Assembly (NCBI RefSeq): GCF_030064065.1
Contig: NZ_CP125946.1
Span: 1,860,001 to 1,924,000, forward strand
Origin: Rothia sp. SD9660Na
GTDB lineage: Bacteria; Actinomycetota; Actinomycetes; Actinomycetales; Micrococcaceae
Direction: 5' to 3'
Length of the DNA stretch: 64,000 nucleotides
The notes below the pieces were generated by a model. That model was not told the origin of the DNA. It made no database searches and worked only from the letters and a program-made list of their open reading frames with translations. A program made the translations under genes and the position numbers. Each line of letters begins with the position of its first letter. Position 1 is the stretch's first letter. This document shows, one piece after another, positions 1-8,752 of the stretch.

Positions 1-1
1 C

Positions 2-2263
2 GAACGCGCCCTGCCCGCTAGCTTCTCATCCCGTGTTACCTGGCGCACCAGCCCTAACAGTGGCACCGGCTCCACCAGTGAACTCAACACCCGTGTGCAG
101 GCCATTAACCAGTTGGGCGATACTGTCTTCACCGGCGGCGACTTCGCCTACGTTGAGCATGCCACTACCGGTGAGAAGGTCCAGCAAAAGTTCATCGCAG
201 GCTACAACGTCAACACCGGTGAGCTGGTGCGAACCTTCACCCCCCAGCTCAACGGTCAGGTCAAGGCAATCTCCCCCCTACCCAACGGCAAGCTGGCTGT
301 AGGTGGCGAGTTCACCCGCGTCAATGGGCAGCCCTCCAATGGCTTCGTCATTCTTGATCCCGCCACCGGCGCAACCGACACTTCCCTGGGCTGGGATGTC
401 GTGAACCGCAACGCCAGCGGTGTCTCCTTCGTCAAGTCCATTGATGTGCAGGGCAACTACGTTTACATCGGCGGTAACTTCACCCACGTTAAGGGTGCCA
501 CCTCTGATACTTACGCCTACTCAAAGAACGTAGCCCGCTTCCGTCTGAACGACAACTCGGTGGACTGGTCCTGGCGCCCCACCACCAACGGCACCGTCAA
601 CGGTATTGCTGCAAGCGACCAGGGTGTTGCCCTGGCCGGTTACTTCTCTACCGTCAACGACCAGCGCTCTTGGAAGCTGGCCTACCTGAACACCACCGAT
701 GGTGCCCTGGCGCAGCAGTGGGAGTGGACCCTGTCCCACCGTGCTTCTAACCCTAACCCCCGTGACGGCTTCCAGTTTGATGTGCAGGACGCCGGTGCGA
801 CCGTCTGGACCGCCGGTGCAGAACACCTGGTAGCCCAGTACGACAAGGCCAACCTGAAGAACCGCCTGACCACCGCTATCACCAAGAGCGGCGGCGACTT
901 CCAGGATTTGTCCATGGACAACGGCGTGCTCTACGCTGCCTGCCACTGTGGGGACTGGATTTACTACGGTGCCACCACCCACGATATTCCCTGGGACGCC
1001 CCTACCTATAACGGTGTGAACACCATCCGCCTGATCGCGGCTTTTGATGCCCAGACCGGTGAGATCCTGCCCCAGTTCAACCCCAGCCTGCAAGGCCAGC
1101 GCGGCCATGGCATCTGGGCCTCCTTCACCGACTCCACTGGCACTCTCTGGGTCGGTGGCGATATTACCCGCTCTCAGGGTTACAACGGGGTACAGCAAAC
1201 TGTTGGCTTCGCCCGCTATGCCCCTGCTGACTCAACAGCACCGGCTACCGCCTCTAACCTGGCTGTGACCACCGATGGAACCACCGATACCCTTACCTGG
1301 ACCGGTGTTTCTGAACGCGGTGTGACCTACCAGATCCTGCGCGACGACCGCGTTGTTGCCTCGACCTCAGACACCAGCTACAAGCTGCCTACTACTGAGG
1401 ACGCCCGCTACTTCGTTCGCGTGGCAGATGCTGCCGGTAACGTCTCAGCCTCTACTCCTGTAGCTGTAGCCGCTAAGCCCGCTCCCAGCCCGGAGCCCAC
1501 TGTAGATCCTACGACCGAGGCACCGGTAGAGCCGTCCGCTGAGCCCACGGCGGAGCCCACCACTGAAGCTCCCGCTGAGCCGACCGCTGAACCTACTACC
1601 GCAGCGCCGTCCGCTGAGCCCACGGCTACCGCTGCCGAGAGCGTCAAGCCCATTGAGGAAATTACCGAAGAGCCTGCTCCGCCAGTTGTAGAAGAGAACC
1701 CCGCGCCTGCTGAGCCGGTGGCCCCGGTCGAGCCGGTCAAGCCTGCTGACCAGAAGGTTGTTGCCTCGGGCGATAACTGGGACGTTGCTTTCGTACTCAC
1801 CAATGAGTACGACAAGACCTGGCGCAACACCAACTACGCCTACAACACCGCCCGCCAGTGGTACATTGCACCGACCTCAATCGGTTGGGGCGAGTTCTCC
1901 CTGGCAACCCGCATTCAGTTCGCCTACTACGATCAGCCCATGTCGATGTTCCTGCGTAAGGAACTGCAGCTGACTCCGCAGGCTAACCAGGAGCTGGTTC
2001 TGACCACCTACGCAGATGACGGTATGGCTATCTACGTCAACGGTCGCGAGGTGAACCGCACCAACCTGATGGCGAACGCGGCGCCCAATACCCCGGCGCG
2101 GAAGGCAGTAACCTACTCCCTGGCGAAGGCAACCCCGATTACCGTGGTTGTTCCTGCTAGCCAGCTGAACCAGGGTAAGAATGTGATCGCTGTTGAGGTT
2201 CACTCTTACCGCCGTTCTGAGAGCGCTACCTTTGATATGGAAGCAGTTCTGCGCACCAAGTAA
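2..2263 (+). CDS. Surface beta-propeller/FN3/Pro-Thr-rich protein, 5' end outside window
   Basis: The frame is open from base 2, so the gene begins upstream; 753 codons are visible. The first ~400 residues are repeated beta-strand units rich in Gly, Asn and Trp (VGGEFTRVNG, YIGGNFTHV, VGGDITRSQG), as in propeller-type secreted proteins. One fibronectin type III-like domain follows (about 1240-1465). Next is a low-complexity Pro/Glu/Thr/Ala linker (about 1471-1755). The last ~160 residues look like a jelly-roll carbohydrate-binding domain (DDGMAIYVNGREVN). There is no LPXTG motif or C-terminal membrane anchor, so attachment to the wall would be non-covalent or via the missing N-terminus. The Thr/Pro linker is a plausible target of the protein O-mannosyltransferase at 48019 (inference). 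The exact family is not recognised. Confidence 0.75.
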   Translation, partial: ERALPASFSSRVTWRTSPNSGTGSTSELNTRVQAINQLGDTVFTGGDFAYVEHATTGEKVQQKFIAGYNVNTGELVRTFTPQLNGQVKAISPLPNGKLAVGGEFTRVNGQPSNGFVILDPATGATDTSLGWDVVNRNASGVSFVKSIDVQGNYVYIGGNFTHVKGATSDTYAYSKNVARFRLNDNSVDWSWRPTTNGTVNGIAASDQGVALAGYFSTVNDQRSWKLAYLNTTDGALAQQWEWTLSHRASNPNPRDGFQFDVQDAGATVWTAGAEHLVAQYDKANLKNRLTTAITKSGGDFQDLSMDNGVLYAACHCGDWIYYGATTHDIPWDAPTYNGVNTIRLIAAFDAQTGEILPQFNPSLQGQRGHGIWASFTDSTGTLWVGGDITRSQGYNGVQQTVGFARYAPADSTAPATASNLAVTTDGTTDTLTWTGVSERGVTYQILRDDRVVASTSDTSYKLPTTEDARYFVRVADAAGNVSASTPVAVAAKPAPSPEPTVDPTTEAPVEPSAEPTAEPTTEAPAEPTAEPTTAAPSAEPTATAAESVKPIEEITEEPAPPVVEENPAPAEPVAPVEPVKPADQKVVASGDNWDVAFVLTNEYDKTWRNTNYAYNTARQWYIAPTSIGWGEFSLATRIQFAYYDQPMSMFLRKELQLTPQANQELVLTTYADDGMAIYVNGREVNRTNLMANAAPNTPARKAVTYSLAKATPITVVVPASQLNQGKNVIAVEVHSYRRSESATFDMEAVLRTK
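1531..1626 (+). repeat. Direct repeats inside the Pro-Glu-Thr linker
   Basis: A 21-nt block is repeated exactly at 1531-1551 and 1606-1626, within a longer run of codons for AEPT/PEPT-type units. Such in-frame repeats allow length variation of a surface-protein stalk. Confidence 0.7.
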
Positions 2264-2286
2264 GACTGCTAGCTGCCCATAAATAG

Positions 2287-2319
2287 CTGTGGCCCGTGCC
2301 TCTTGCGCGCGGGCCACAG
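2287..2319 (+). terminator. Stem-loop after the surface protein gene
   Basis: Ten-bp perfect stem (2287-2296 with 2310-2319), 23 nt after the stop codon, followed by only a short T run (GTGTTT). It probably ends the transcript of the upstream gene. The rest of the 314-nt gap (2264-2577) holds a second imperfect GC-rich stem around 2334-2375 and the promoter of the next operon. Confidence 0.6.
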
Positions 2320-2542
2320 GTGTTTAACGGGGCAGTAGGGCGGATGCCGGGGCCCGCCTGCCCTATTTCGGTAGGCCGGTTGGGGGCAGGAACATATTGA
2401 AGGTCATAGTTTTGTGGGCTGGTTTTCACCTGTAACTAGCTCACCCGTTCACCTAAAATTAAATACCCGGACTTACCGCCCCGCTGAGACTGCCTCTTTC
2501 ATCGCACGTTGAGGTAGCGCTTACTCTGCCGGGACTTGCCGG

Positions 2543-2571
2543 TTGCACACACGTATTTCAAGGATTAACTA
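2543..2571 (+). promoter_or_regulatory. Promoter of the first polysaccharide operon, probably leaderless
   Basis: TTGCAC at 2543-2548, 17-nt spacer, TAACTA at 2566-2571, then 6 nt to the ATG at 2578. There is no clear Shine-Dalgarno sequence, so the transcript probably begins at or next to the start codon. Confidence 0.5.
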
Positions 2572-2577
2572 GGGTTT

Positions 2578-3324
2578 ATGACGAGCACTCGCACTTTGCC
2601 CCCTCGCGGGTTTAGGGAAACACTGACACAGCTGAACTCTGCCCAGAAGTCTGGGGCTGGAGTGCCTGCCTATACCCGCTGGGTCAACCGCCGTATTGCT
2701 CGCGTTTTTGCCGCTGCTGCGGTCAAGGTTGGGCTGGGCCCCAACGGGGTGACAGCGCTGAGCGCCAGTGTTTCTGTGCTGGGCATGCTCCTGCTGATTT
2801 TCTTCCCGCCTACGCCCTTGCTGGGCCTGGGCGTGGCTCTGCTCTTTGCCTTGGGCTATGCCCTGGATTCGGCAGACGGCCAGGTAGCCCGCGTTACCGG
2901 AGCCTCTTCCCCTGCCGGCGAGTGGCTCGACCATGTGGTTGATGCTATGCGCACCCCCGCTATGCATTTGACCGTTCTGGTGGGCTTTATCAAGTACCCT
3001 GCGGCTTTTCCTTTCACCGGCTGGCAGCTCTGGTGGCTCCCTCTTGCTTTTACGGTGCTGGTCACCGGGCATTTTATGAGCCAGATTCTGGCAGAGCAGC
3101 TGCGCAATAATCGGGGTACCGCTGCCCCGGCTACCGGGGGCACCCTCCGTTCTTTCGTTAACCTGCATATGGACGCCGGTACCTTCTGCTGGATTTTTAT
3201 TTTCTGGGGTACCGGGCTTGGCTTTGTGCTGGTCTACGGCCTGCTTTTTGCGGCCAATGCGGCCACTGTCTTGCTCTCTATACGTCGTAAGTTCCTTACT
3301 CTTGCTCAGCCGGCAGGTGCCTAA
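2578..3324 (+). CDS. CDP-alcohol phosphatidyltransferase family membrane protein
   Basis: 248 aa with four to six hydrophobic segments. The complete family signature is visible: D97-x2-D100-G101-x2-A104-R105-x8-G114-x3-D118-x3-D122. Enzymes of this family move a phospho-alcohol group from a CDP-alcohol onto an alcohol acceptor in the membrane. As first gene of a polymer operon and one base overlapping the following glycosyltransferase (TAATG), it more likely makes a lipid or polymer building block here than a bulk phospholipid; the substrate cannot be read from sequence. The TagD-like cytidylyltransferase at 10052 could supply the CDP-alcohol (inference). Confidence 0.85.
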   Translation: MTSTRTLPPRGFRETLTQLNSAQKSGAGVPAYTRWVNRRIARVFAAAAVKVGLGPNGVTALSASVSVLGMLLLIFFPPTPLLGLGVALLFALGYALDSADGQVARVTGASSPAGEWLDHVVDAMRTPAMHLTVLVGFIKYPAAFPFTGWQLWWLPLAFTVLVTGHFMSQILAEQLRNNRGTAAPATGGTLRSFVNLHMDAGTFCWIFIFWGTGLGFVLVYGLLFAANAATVLLSIRRKFLTLAQPAGA

Positions 3325-4235
3325 TGCAGAGTGTATCCGTCATTATCGCGACCAACGGTAAGCGCCCCGAGCTGCTGCGTACCGCGGTAGCTGCAATTTT
3401 TGAGCAGACCTACACCGGCCCGGTTGAGGTGCTGGTGGTCTTTGACCACGTTGAGATTGACCCGCTCGCCGACGTCCTCGTCCCGGAAAATCGCTCTCTG
3501 CGCACTATCCCCAACGCCCGCCCCCAGGGTCTAGCCGGTGGCCGCAACACCGGTATTGAGGCCGCTGCGGGCGAGATACTGGGGTTCTGCGATGACGACG
3601 ACTACTGGCTGCCGACCAAACTGGCCGACCAGCTAGAGCTCTGGCAGCGCGCCCCGCAGGCAGTTGCGATTTCTTCGGGTATACGTGTGCGTTCGGGCGG
3701 TAAAGACATCGACCGTCTGGCCCCGACCCGAGCTACCTTCACAAATTTTCTCCGCTCCCGCATTACCGAGATCCACCCTTCGGCTATGCTCTACCGCCGC
3801 TCAGATTTTCTAGGACGTGTGGGGCTGGTTGACGAGGACCTCCCGGCTGCCTACGGTGAAGACTACGACCTGCTTCTGCGTGCCACCAAGTTCGGTGACA
3901 TCTACTCGGTTGAAAAGCCGCTAGTACTGATTCTCTGGGACCGTCCGTCCTTCTTCGCCGGCAAGTGGGAGAATATGGCTGCGGGTCTTACCTACCTGCT
4001 GCGCAAGTTCCCCGAGTTTGAAAGCGATCCCAAGGGTCTTGCCCGCATCTCAGGGCAGATCGCTTTTATTCACGCTGCACTGGGAAACAAGAAGCTGGCC
4101 TTGGCTTACGCGCACGCTACCCTGCGCCGTGACCCAGCCCAGCTACGCGCCTGGGCAGCGCTCCCTGTTGCCCTGGGCCTGGTGAGCCCTTCTGCCCTGC
4201 TGGCTGCTGTCAATAAGACCGGTCGAGGCCTCTAG
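3324..4235 (+). CDS. Glycosyltransferase family 2
   Basis: 303 aa, GT-A fold. The N-terminus (VSVIIATNGKRPELL) is the nucleotide-sugar binding strand and the metal-binding DxD site appears as CDDDDYWLP near residue 90. There is no transmembrane segment, so it acts on the cytoplasmic face on a lipid-linked intermediate. The C-terminal ~70 residues are helical and resemble the tail of many capsule GT2 enzymes. Start is coupled to the preceding gene by a TAATG overlap. Donor and acceptor sugars are not predictable. Confidence 0.88.
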   Translation: MQSVSVIIATNGKRPELLRTAVAAIFEQTYTGPVEVLVVFDHVEIDPLADVLVPENRSLRTIPNARPQGLAGGRNTGIEAAAGEILGFCDDDDYWLPTKLADQLELWQRAPQAVAISSGIRVRSGGKDIDRLAPTRATFTNFLRSRITEIHPSAMLYRRSDFLGRVGLVDEDLPAAYGEDYDLLLRATKFGDIYSVEKPLVLILWDRPSFFAGKWENMAAGLTYLLRKFPEFESDPKGLARISGQIAFIHAALGNKKLALAYAHATLRRDPAQLRAWAALPVALGLVSPSALLAAVNKTGRGL

Positions 4236-4239
4236 CCTC

Positions 4240-5526
4240 ATGGCCCTTCTTACCCCCACTCACCGCCACAACCGGTTTTTAACCGCGGTTGCCCCCACCG
4301 CCGGGGCTCCCCTCCCGGCCTGGCCCATCCTGGTCCTGCTCTACGGCTTTCCCTTGGTCTGGGCTTTGGGTCTCATGCAGTTCGCTCCCACTATTCTTGC
4401 TGCCTGCATGATTGTGTTGATGGTCATGCGTCGCCATGTGCTGGTGCACTCAACCATGTGGATCTGGTTTGCTCTCATGTTCTGGGGGCTCATCTGTATC
4501 GTCTCGATCGATACCGCTTCAGAGTTCCTGGGCTGGTTCCAGCGCTACATGAACATCTTTAACGTGGGTATCTACACCCTCTACTTCTTCAACGCCCGCG
4601 AGCGCATCCCTAACCACGTGATGTTGGGTGGTCTGCTGACGATCTGGTTTACGGTGGTCATTCTGGGCTACCTAGCCCTGGCTTTCCCTGACTTCCGTCT
4701 ACCGACCCCGATGAGTTTTATCCTGCCCGGTGCCCTGCTTAACAATGAGCTGGTCAAGGACTACGTGCTGCCGCCCATGGCCGAGGTGCAGTGGCCTTGG
4801 GGTGCTGAGGTGGCTTATATCCGCCCGTCTGCGCCATTCCCCTACGCTAACTCTTGGGGCCTGGCCTATGCGCTGCTGACCCCTGTGGTGTTTGCGGTGA
4901 TGACCGGTGTGCACTCGAGGAAAATTCAGCTGGGGCTGGGTTTTGCGGTGGCCCTGTCGCTGGTGCCTGCTGTGGCTACCTCTAACCGGGGTATGTTCAT
5001 TGGCCTGGGCTCAGCTTTTGCCTACGTGCTCTTCCGACTCCTACTCAAGGGTGACTGGCGGGCGCTGGGTATCGGTGCGGTGCTGGGCGTTGGTGTGGTG
5101 ACCTACCTGCTGGTTTCTGGTGCTGTGGGCGATATCTTGGGCCGCCAGGAGTATTCTGATTCCACCGGTGGTCGCGCTTCGCTCTACGAGCTGACCTTTG
5201 AATACACCCTGCGCTCTCCCCTGGTGGGCTACGGTACCTCGAAGATGGCCGATAGCGTGGGCGTGTCGATGGGTACTCAGGGCCAGGTCTGGGCGCTCAT
5301 GTTCTGCTTTGGTTTCGTGGGCTTGGGTCTTTTCCTGCTCTATGTGCTCTCGGTTCTGATCAACACCTGGAACATCGCTTCGATTACCGGTATGTGGGTA
5401 CACTCGGTGATTGTTGCGGCTTTGGCCGTTGTTTTCTTCTACTCTTTTGACGTGATCCAGCTGACCGTTCTGATGCTGTCGGTGGCGCTCATGATGCGCT
5501 CCCGTATGTACGGGGAGGGTCTGTAA
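4240..5526 (+). CDS. O-antigen ligase/polymerase-like (Wzy-type) membrane protein
   Basis: 428 aa with about ten to twelve membrane segments and a long external loop in the middle (residues ~140-200). The loop-and-helix pattern with SNRGMFIGLG after it is typical of the Wzy/WaaL superfamily (PF04932). It would join repeat units on undecaprenyl diphosphate outside the membrane. Overlaps the next gene (flippase) by one base, so translation is coupled. Polymerase is preferred over ligase because a flippase and a Wzz-like protein follow directly. Confidence 0.8.
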   Translation: MALLTPTHRHNRFLTAVAPTAGAPLPAWPILVLLYGFPLVWALGLMQFAPTILAACMIVLMVMRRHVLVHSTMWIWFALMFWGLICIVSIDTASEFLGWFQRYMNIFNVGIYTLYFFNARERIPNHVMLGGLLTIWFTVVILGYLALAFPDFRLPTPMSFILPGALLNNELVKDYVLPPMAEVQWPWGAEVAYIRPSAPFPYANSWGLAYALLTPVVFAVMTGVHSRKIQLGLGFAVALSLVPAVATSNRGMFIGLGSAFAYVLFRLLLKGDWRALGIGAVLGVGVVTYLLVSGAVGDILGRQEYSDSTGGRASLYELTFEYTLRSPLVGYGTSKMADSVGVSMGTQGQVWALMFCFGFVGLGLFLLYVLSVLINTWNIASITGMWVHSVIVAALAVVFFYSFDVIQLTVLMLSVALMMRSRMYGEGL

Positions 5527-7052
5527 TGGCTCGTTCTCTTGCTCGGAGCGGGGCTTTCTCCTCCCTCTACGTAATGTATGGTTCAGCTGCGGCTTTCGTG
5601 GCTACCCTGATTGTTTCTAACGGGGTGGGCGAGGCCGGCGCTGGTGCCTTCTTCCAGGTCATAGCTTTCTTTGCTATTGCCACTTCTCTCTGCGTTTTTG
5701 GAGCTGATACAGGTCTGGTGCGCACCATGAGCGCCCAGCGTGCGGTGGGGCGCTACTCTACCCTGCCCCAGCTCCTTCGCTTTGCCTTCGGCCCAGCAAC
5801 CGTCATTGCCCTGGTGCTGTCTGTAGCCGCCCTGCTCTGTGCGCTACCGGCTGTGACTCCGAATCTGGGGGCGGACGTCCGCGCCGCAGTTCTCGTATCG
5901 GCCCCCTTTATGGTGGTGGCAGCATGGATGACCCTGTGTTTTGGTGCCCTGCGCGGGCTGGGGTACACGGTTGAGTTCACATTCTTGCAGTCGGCCCTGC
6001 TGCCGACCCTGCGTATCGGTGCAGTGTTACTGGCGGTGGCCTTCTCTGGAGCTATTGCCTACCTGGCGCTTGCCTGGGCTGTGCCTCTTCTGGTGGTTTT
6101 TGTGGTGGCTGCGCTCTGGGTACGCAAATATATGCCCCAGCAGGATGACGTACCCAGCTACCCAGCTCGCCACCTTGCAGTTGAGCAGGTGCCCCCTACC
6201 GCTGTGGCTGCTCCCGAGTCGGCCCGTTCTTTCTGGGCTTTTAGCTCGGCTCGCGGCGTATCGGCTATGGTCGAAGCGGTACTGGAGTGGGTTGATGTGC
6301 TGCTCATCGGTCTCTTCTTGGGGCCCGCTGCTAGCGGCGTCTACGGGGCGGTCAACCGCTGCGTACGGGTGGGCGCCATGGTGGAGCACACCGCCCGCGT
6401 GATCACTGGCCCCGATATCTCAGCGGCTATCGCTACCTGCGACCAGCTCCGGGCCCGCCAGATATTTGTCTCGGCTACCCGTATTCTGGTTGCTGTCGGC
6501 TGGCCCTTCTTCATCACTCTCGCCGCCTTTGGGCCGGTCTTACTGGGTTTCTTCGGTGAGGGCTTTACAGCCGGCGCTCCGCTCTTCTTTATCATTGGGG
6601 CGGCGATGCTGGTGCAGATGGCGGCTGGCGGGGTGCAGTCGGTTCTGCTCATGAGCGGACGCGCCCGATGGCAGCTCTACAACAAGCTTTCGGCTTTGCT
6701 GGTAGCCCTTGTGCTGAACCTGATGCTCATTCCTCTCTGGGGGCTTGCCGGAGCAGCAACAGCCTGGGCGGCAGCCGTCCTCACCGACTGCGGCCTGGCT
6801 ACGGCCCAGGTCTACGGCAGGCTGGGTATCCACCCCCGTCTCACCGAGGTCCTGCCAATTATGGCTCTTGCAGCCCTTACACCGGGTGTGGGGGCAGCGC
6901 TGACCATCCTGCTATGGGGGCAAAGTCTGCTAGCCTTAGCTGCCTATGCGCTGCTTCTTATCCCCCTCTATCTAGCCCTGATCTACCGTTTCCGTCGAGC
7001 AGTCGGTCTTGAAACTCTCGTCGTATCAATCACTCGCAAACTTCGCCGCTAG
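5526..7052 (+). CDS. Polysaccharide flippase (Wzx/MOP superfamily)
   Basis: 508 aa, about 12-14 transmembrane helices in the pattern of the MOP exporter superfamily, with a cytoplasmic loop rich in Pro/Asp near residues 200-230. It would move lipid-linked repeat units across the membrane for the polymerase encoded just upstream (TAATG overlap). The gene contains a 12-bp palindrome within a 21-nt stretch (5867-5887) repeated exactly at 53432-53452. Confidence 0.82.
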   Translation: MARSLARSGAFSSLYVMYGSAAAFVATLIVSNGVGEAGAGAFFQVIAFFAIATSLCVFGADTGLVRTMSAQRAVGRYSTLPQLLRFAFGPATVIALVLSVAALLCALPAVTPNLGADVRAAVLVSAPFMVVAAWMTLCFGALRGLGYTVEFTFLQSALLPTLRIGAVLLAVAFSGAIAYLALAWAVPLLVVFVVAALWVRKYMPQQDDVPSYPARHLAVEQVPPTAVAAPESARSFWAFSSARGVSAMVEAVLEWVDVLLIGLFLGPAASGVYGAVNRCVRVGAMVEHTARVITGPDISAAIATCDQLRARQIFVSATRILVAVGWPFFITLAAFGPVLLGFFGEGFTAGAPLFFIIGAAMLVQMAAGGVQSVLLMSGRARWQLYNKLSALLVALVLNLMLIPLWGLAGAATAWAAAVLTDCGLATAQVYGRLGIHPRLTEVLPIMALAALTPGVGAALTILLWGQSLLALAAYALLLIPLYLALIYRFRRAVGLETLVVSITRKLRR

Positions 7053-7081
7053 GCCTATACACTCCTAGGGAAGGAACACAC

Positions 7082-8287
7082 ATGGAACGCTCCTTACGAG
7101 CCAGAGCCAACGACCAGCAGGCTACCCCCATTTCGCTGGGGGCCGCCGTCCGCCGCATCCTGCGCCACAAAATCGTTGTCCTCATCAGCGCCCTCATCTT
7201 CGCTGCCCTGGGTGCAGTCGCCGGCCTAGCCCTGCCCCACTCTTATGAGTCCAAGGCCGTCATTAACGTCACCCAGCCCAGTGCAGGAGCAACCGGGCTA
7301 CGTTCTGCTCTGAACTCCATCGACATGGACACCGAAGAAGCCATCGCATCCTCCCGGGTGGTTCTACAGGCCGCAGCTGACGAACTGGGTATGGACGTAG
7401 CCGACCTCAAAGACCAGGTCACCGCAGCCGGTCACTCCAACAGCACTATTCTCGACATTATCGTTAACACCGATGACGCCCAGAAGTCAGCTGACATCGC
7501 CAACACCGTTGCCCGCGCCTACCTTGCCCACCGCTCAGACACCCTACGCGCCAGCCGGGAAGAGACCCGAGAGAACATCGACGCTGTCTCTAACGGTATG
7601 GATAAAGCCCTCGTTGACCAGGCAATTCTGACCCTAGAAGCGACTTCTACCGACAGCGGCACCATCATTTCAGAGGCCCAGGTGACCGACGCCCCCTCAA
7701 ACTTTAGCCTGGCCCAGACCATCTTCATCGGCGGCGCCATGGGCCTGCTCATCGGTATCTTCGCAGCCTACGTTGTAGACCGCACCAACCGCACCCTGGG
7801 CTACTCAGAGCGCCTCTCAGAAATCTCAGGGGCTCCTGTCTCCATCATTGCCCGCGGCGCCGAAACCGAATCAGCAACCCAGCTGTTGCGCCGTATCGGC
7901 GTAGCAGACGGCCGCCTCAAGAACGCAGACCTACGCGGAATCACTATCTTCTCCCCCACCCCCCGCACAGCAGCCTCGCTGACCTCCCTGCTCACCAGCG
8001 TCCTCACCGACAGCAACTACAGCATCGCTGACGCCGCTACCTTCAACGCTCTGGGCCTTGAGAACCTCAAGGACCACATCAAGCAGAACTCCCCCGTCAT
8101 CATCGATGCCCCCGCGTCCGCCTCGACCTCAAAGGTCCTGCTTGCCGCCGACCATACCCGTGTGCTGCTGCTGCCCTTTACCTCAAAGAGCACCGTCAAG
8201 AGCGCCCAGCGACTCTTCGACGAGCTCACCCCGGCCAACTCCACCCAGGTCATCCCCGTCTACTTCGACGCACCCACCCAGAAATAA
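7082..8287 (+). CDS. Wzz-like chain-length protein with degenerate BY-kinase domain
   Basis: 401 aa. A Wzz-type domain is framed by membrane helices at about 30-50 and 210-232. The cytoplasmic part aligns by eye with the BY-kinase fold of CapB/CpsD but has lost its active site: where Walker A (GxxGxGKST) should be, the protein reads SPTPRTAAS (291-299); there is no Walker A' DADLR; the Walker B-like strand survives as VIIDAP (339-344). There is no Tyr-rich tail. It therefore probably controls polymer length without kinase activity, perhaps as a partner of the intact kinase at 17715 (inference). Good Shine-Dalgarno (GGAAGGA) before the ATG. Confidence 0.8.
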   Translation: MERSLRARANDQQATPISLGAAVRRILRHKIVVLISALIFAALGAVAGLALPHSYESKAVINVTQPSAGATGLRSALNSIDMDTEEAIASSRVVLQAAADELGMDVADLKDQVTAAGHSNSTILDIIVNTDDAQKSADIANTVARAYLAHRSDTLRASREETRENIDAVSNGMDKALVDQAILTLEATSTDSGTIISEAQVTDAPSNFSLAQTIFIGGAMGLLIGIFAAYVVDRTNRTLGYSERLSEISGAPVSIIARGAETESATQLLRRIGVADGRLKNADLRGITIFSPTPRTAASLTSLLTSVLTDSNYSIADAATFNALGLENLKDHIKQNSPVIIDAPASASTSKVLLAADHTRVLLLPFTSKSTVKSAQRLFDELTPANSTQVIPVYFDAPTQK

Positions 8288-8293
8288 GCAGCC

Positions 8294-8743
8294 ATGAAAG
8301 TACTCCTCACCGCAAGCGCTGGCGGGCACCTGGCCCAGCTCATAGCCCTCGATAAATTCTGGAAAGAACACGACCGTGCCTGGGCCACCTTCGAGCTGCC
8401 CGAAGTCAAAGCTGCTCTAGAGGGCGAGCGCACCTACTGGGTGTACTTCCCCACCACCCGCAATATTCCCAACGCTATTCGCAATATCGGGGTAGCCTGG
8501 CGGGTGCTCCGCAAGGAGCGGCCTGATGCGGTGGTCTCCACCGGAGCCGCGGTCGCTGTGCCCTTCTTTATCATTGCTAAGTTGCTGGGCATCAAGACCG
8601 TTTTCATCGAGGCCTATGACCGTATCACCATGCCCACCCTCACCGGCCGCATGTGCTACCCCATGAGCGACCTCTTCGTAGTGCAGTGGGATGAGCAGAA
8701 GAAAACCTTCCCCGAAGCCGTCAATATCGGCCATATCCTTTAG
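8294..8743 (+). CDS. Alg14/PssD-type glycosyltransferase subunit
   Basis: 149 aa, size and motifs of the N-terminal half of split GT28-type enzymes: ASAGGHLAQL at the N-terminus and VVSTGAAVAVPFF in the middle. In the yeast Alg13/14 and bacterial PssD/PssE pairs this half binds the lipid acceptor and anchors the catalytic half. The partner gene follows after 9 nt. Together they would add a sugar (GlcNAc, Glc or Gal in known pairs) to the lipid-linked intermediate. Confidence 0.85.
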   Translation: MKVLLTASAGGHLAQLIALDKFWKEHDRAWATFELPEVKAALEGERTYWVYFPTTRNIPNAIRNIGVAWRVLRKERPDAVVSTGAAVAVPFFIIAKLLGIKTVFIEAYDRITMPTLTGRMCYPMSDLFVVQWDEQKKTFPEAVNIGHIL

Positions 8744-8752
8744 GAGGTTGCC

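Noticed and set aside
521..1198. Long minus-strand open frame inside the surface protein gene
   Set aside because: It is antisense to a coherent multi-domain protein, has no recognisable domain and follows from the low stop-codon density of GC-rich antisense frames.
2264..2577. Possible small RNA or tRNA in the first long gap
   Set aside because: Only stem-loops compatible with termination and a promoter were found; no cloverleaf and no conserved RNA fold recognised.
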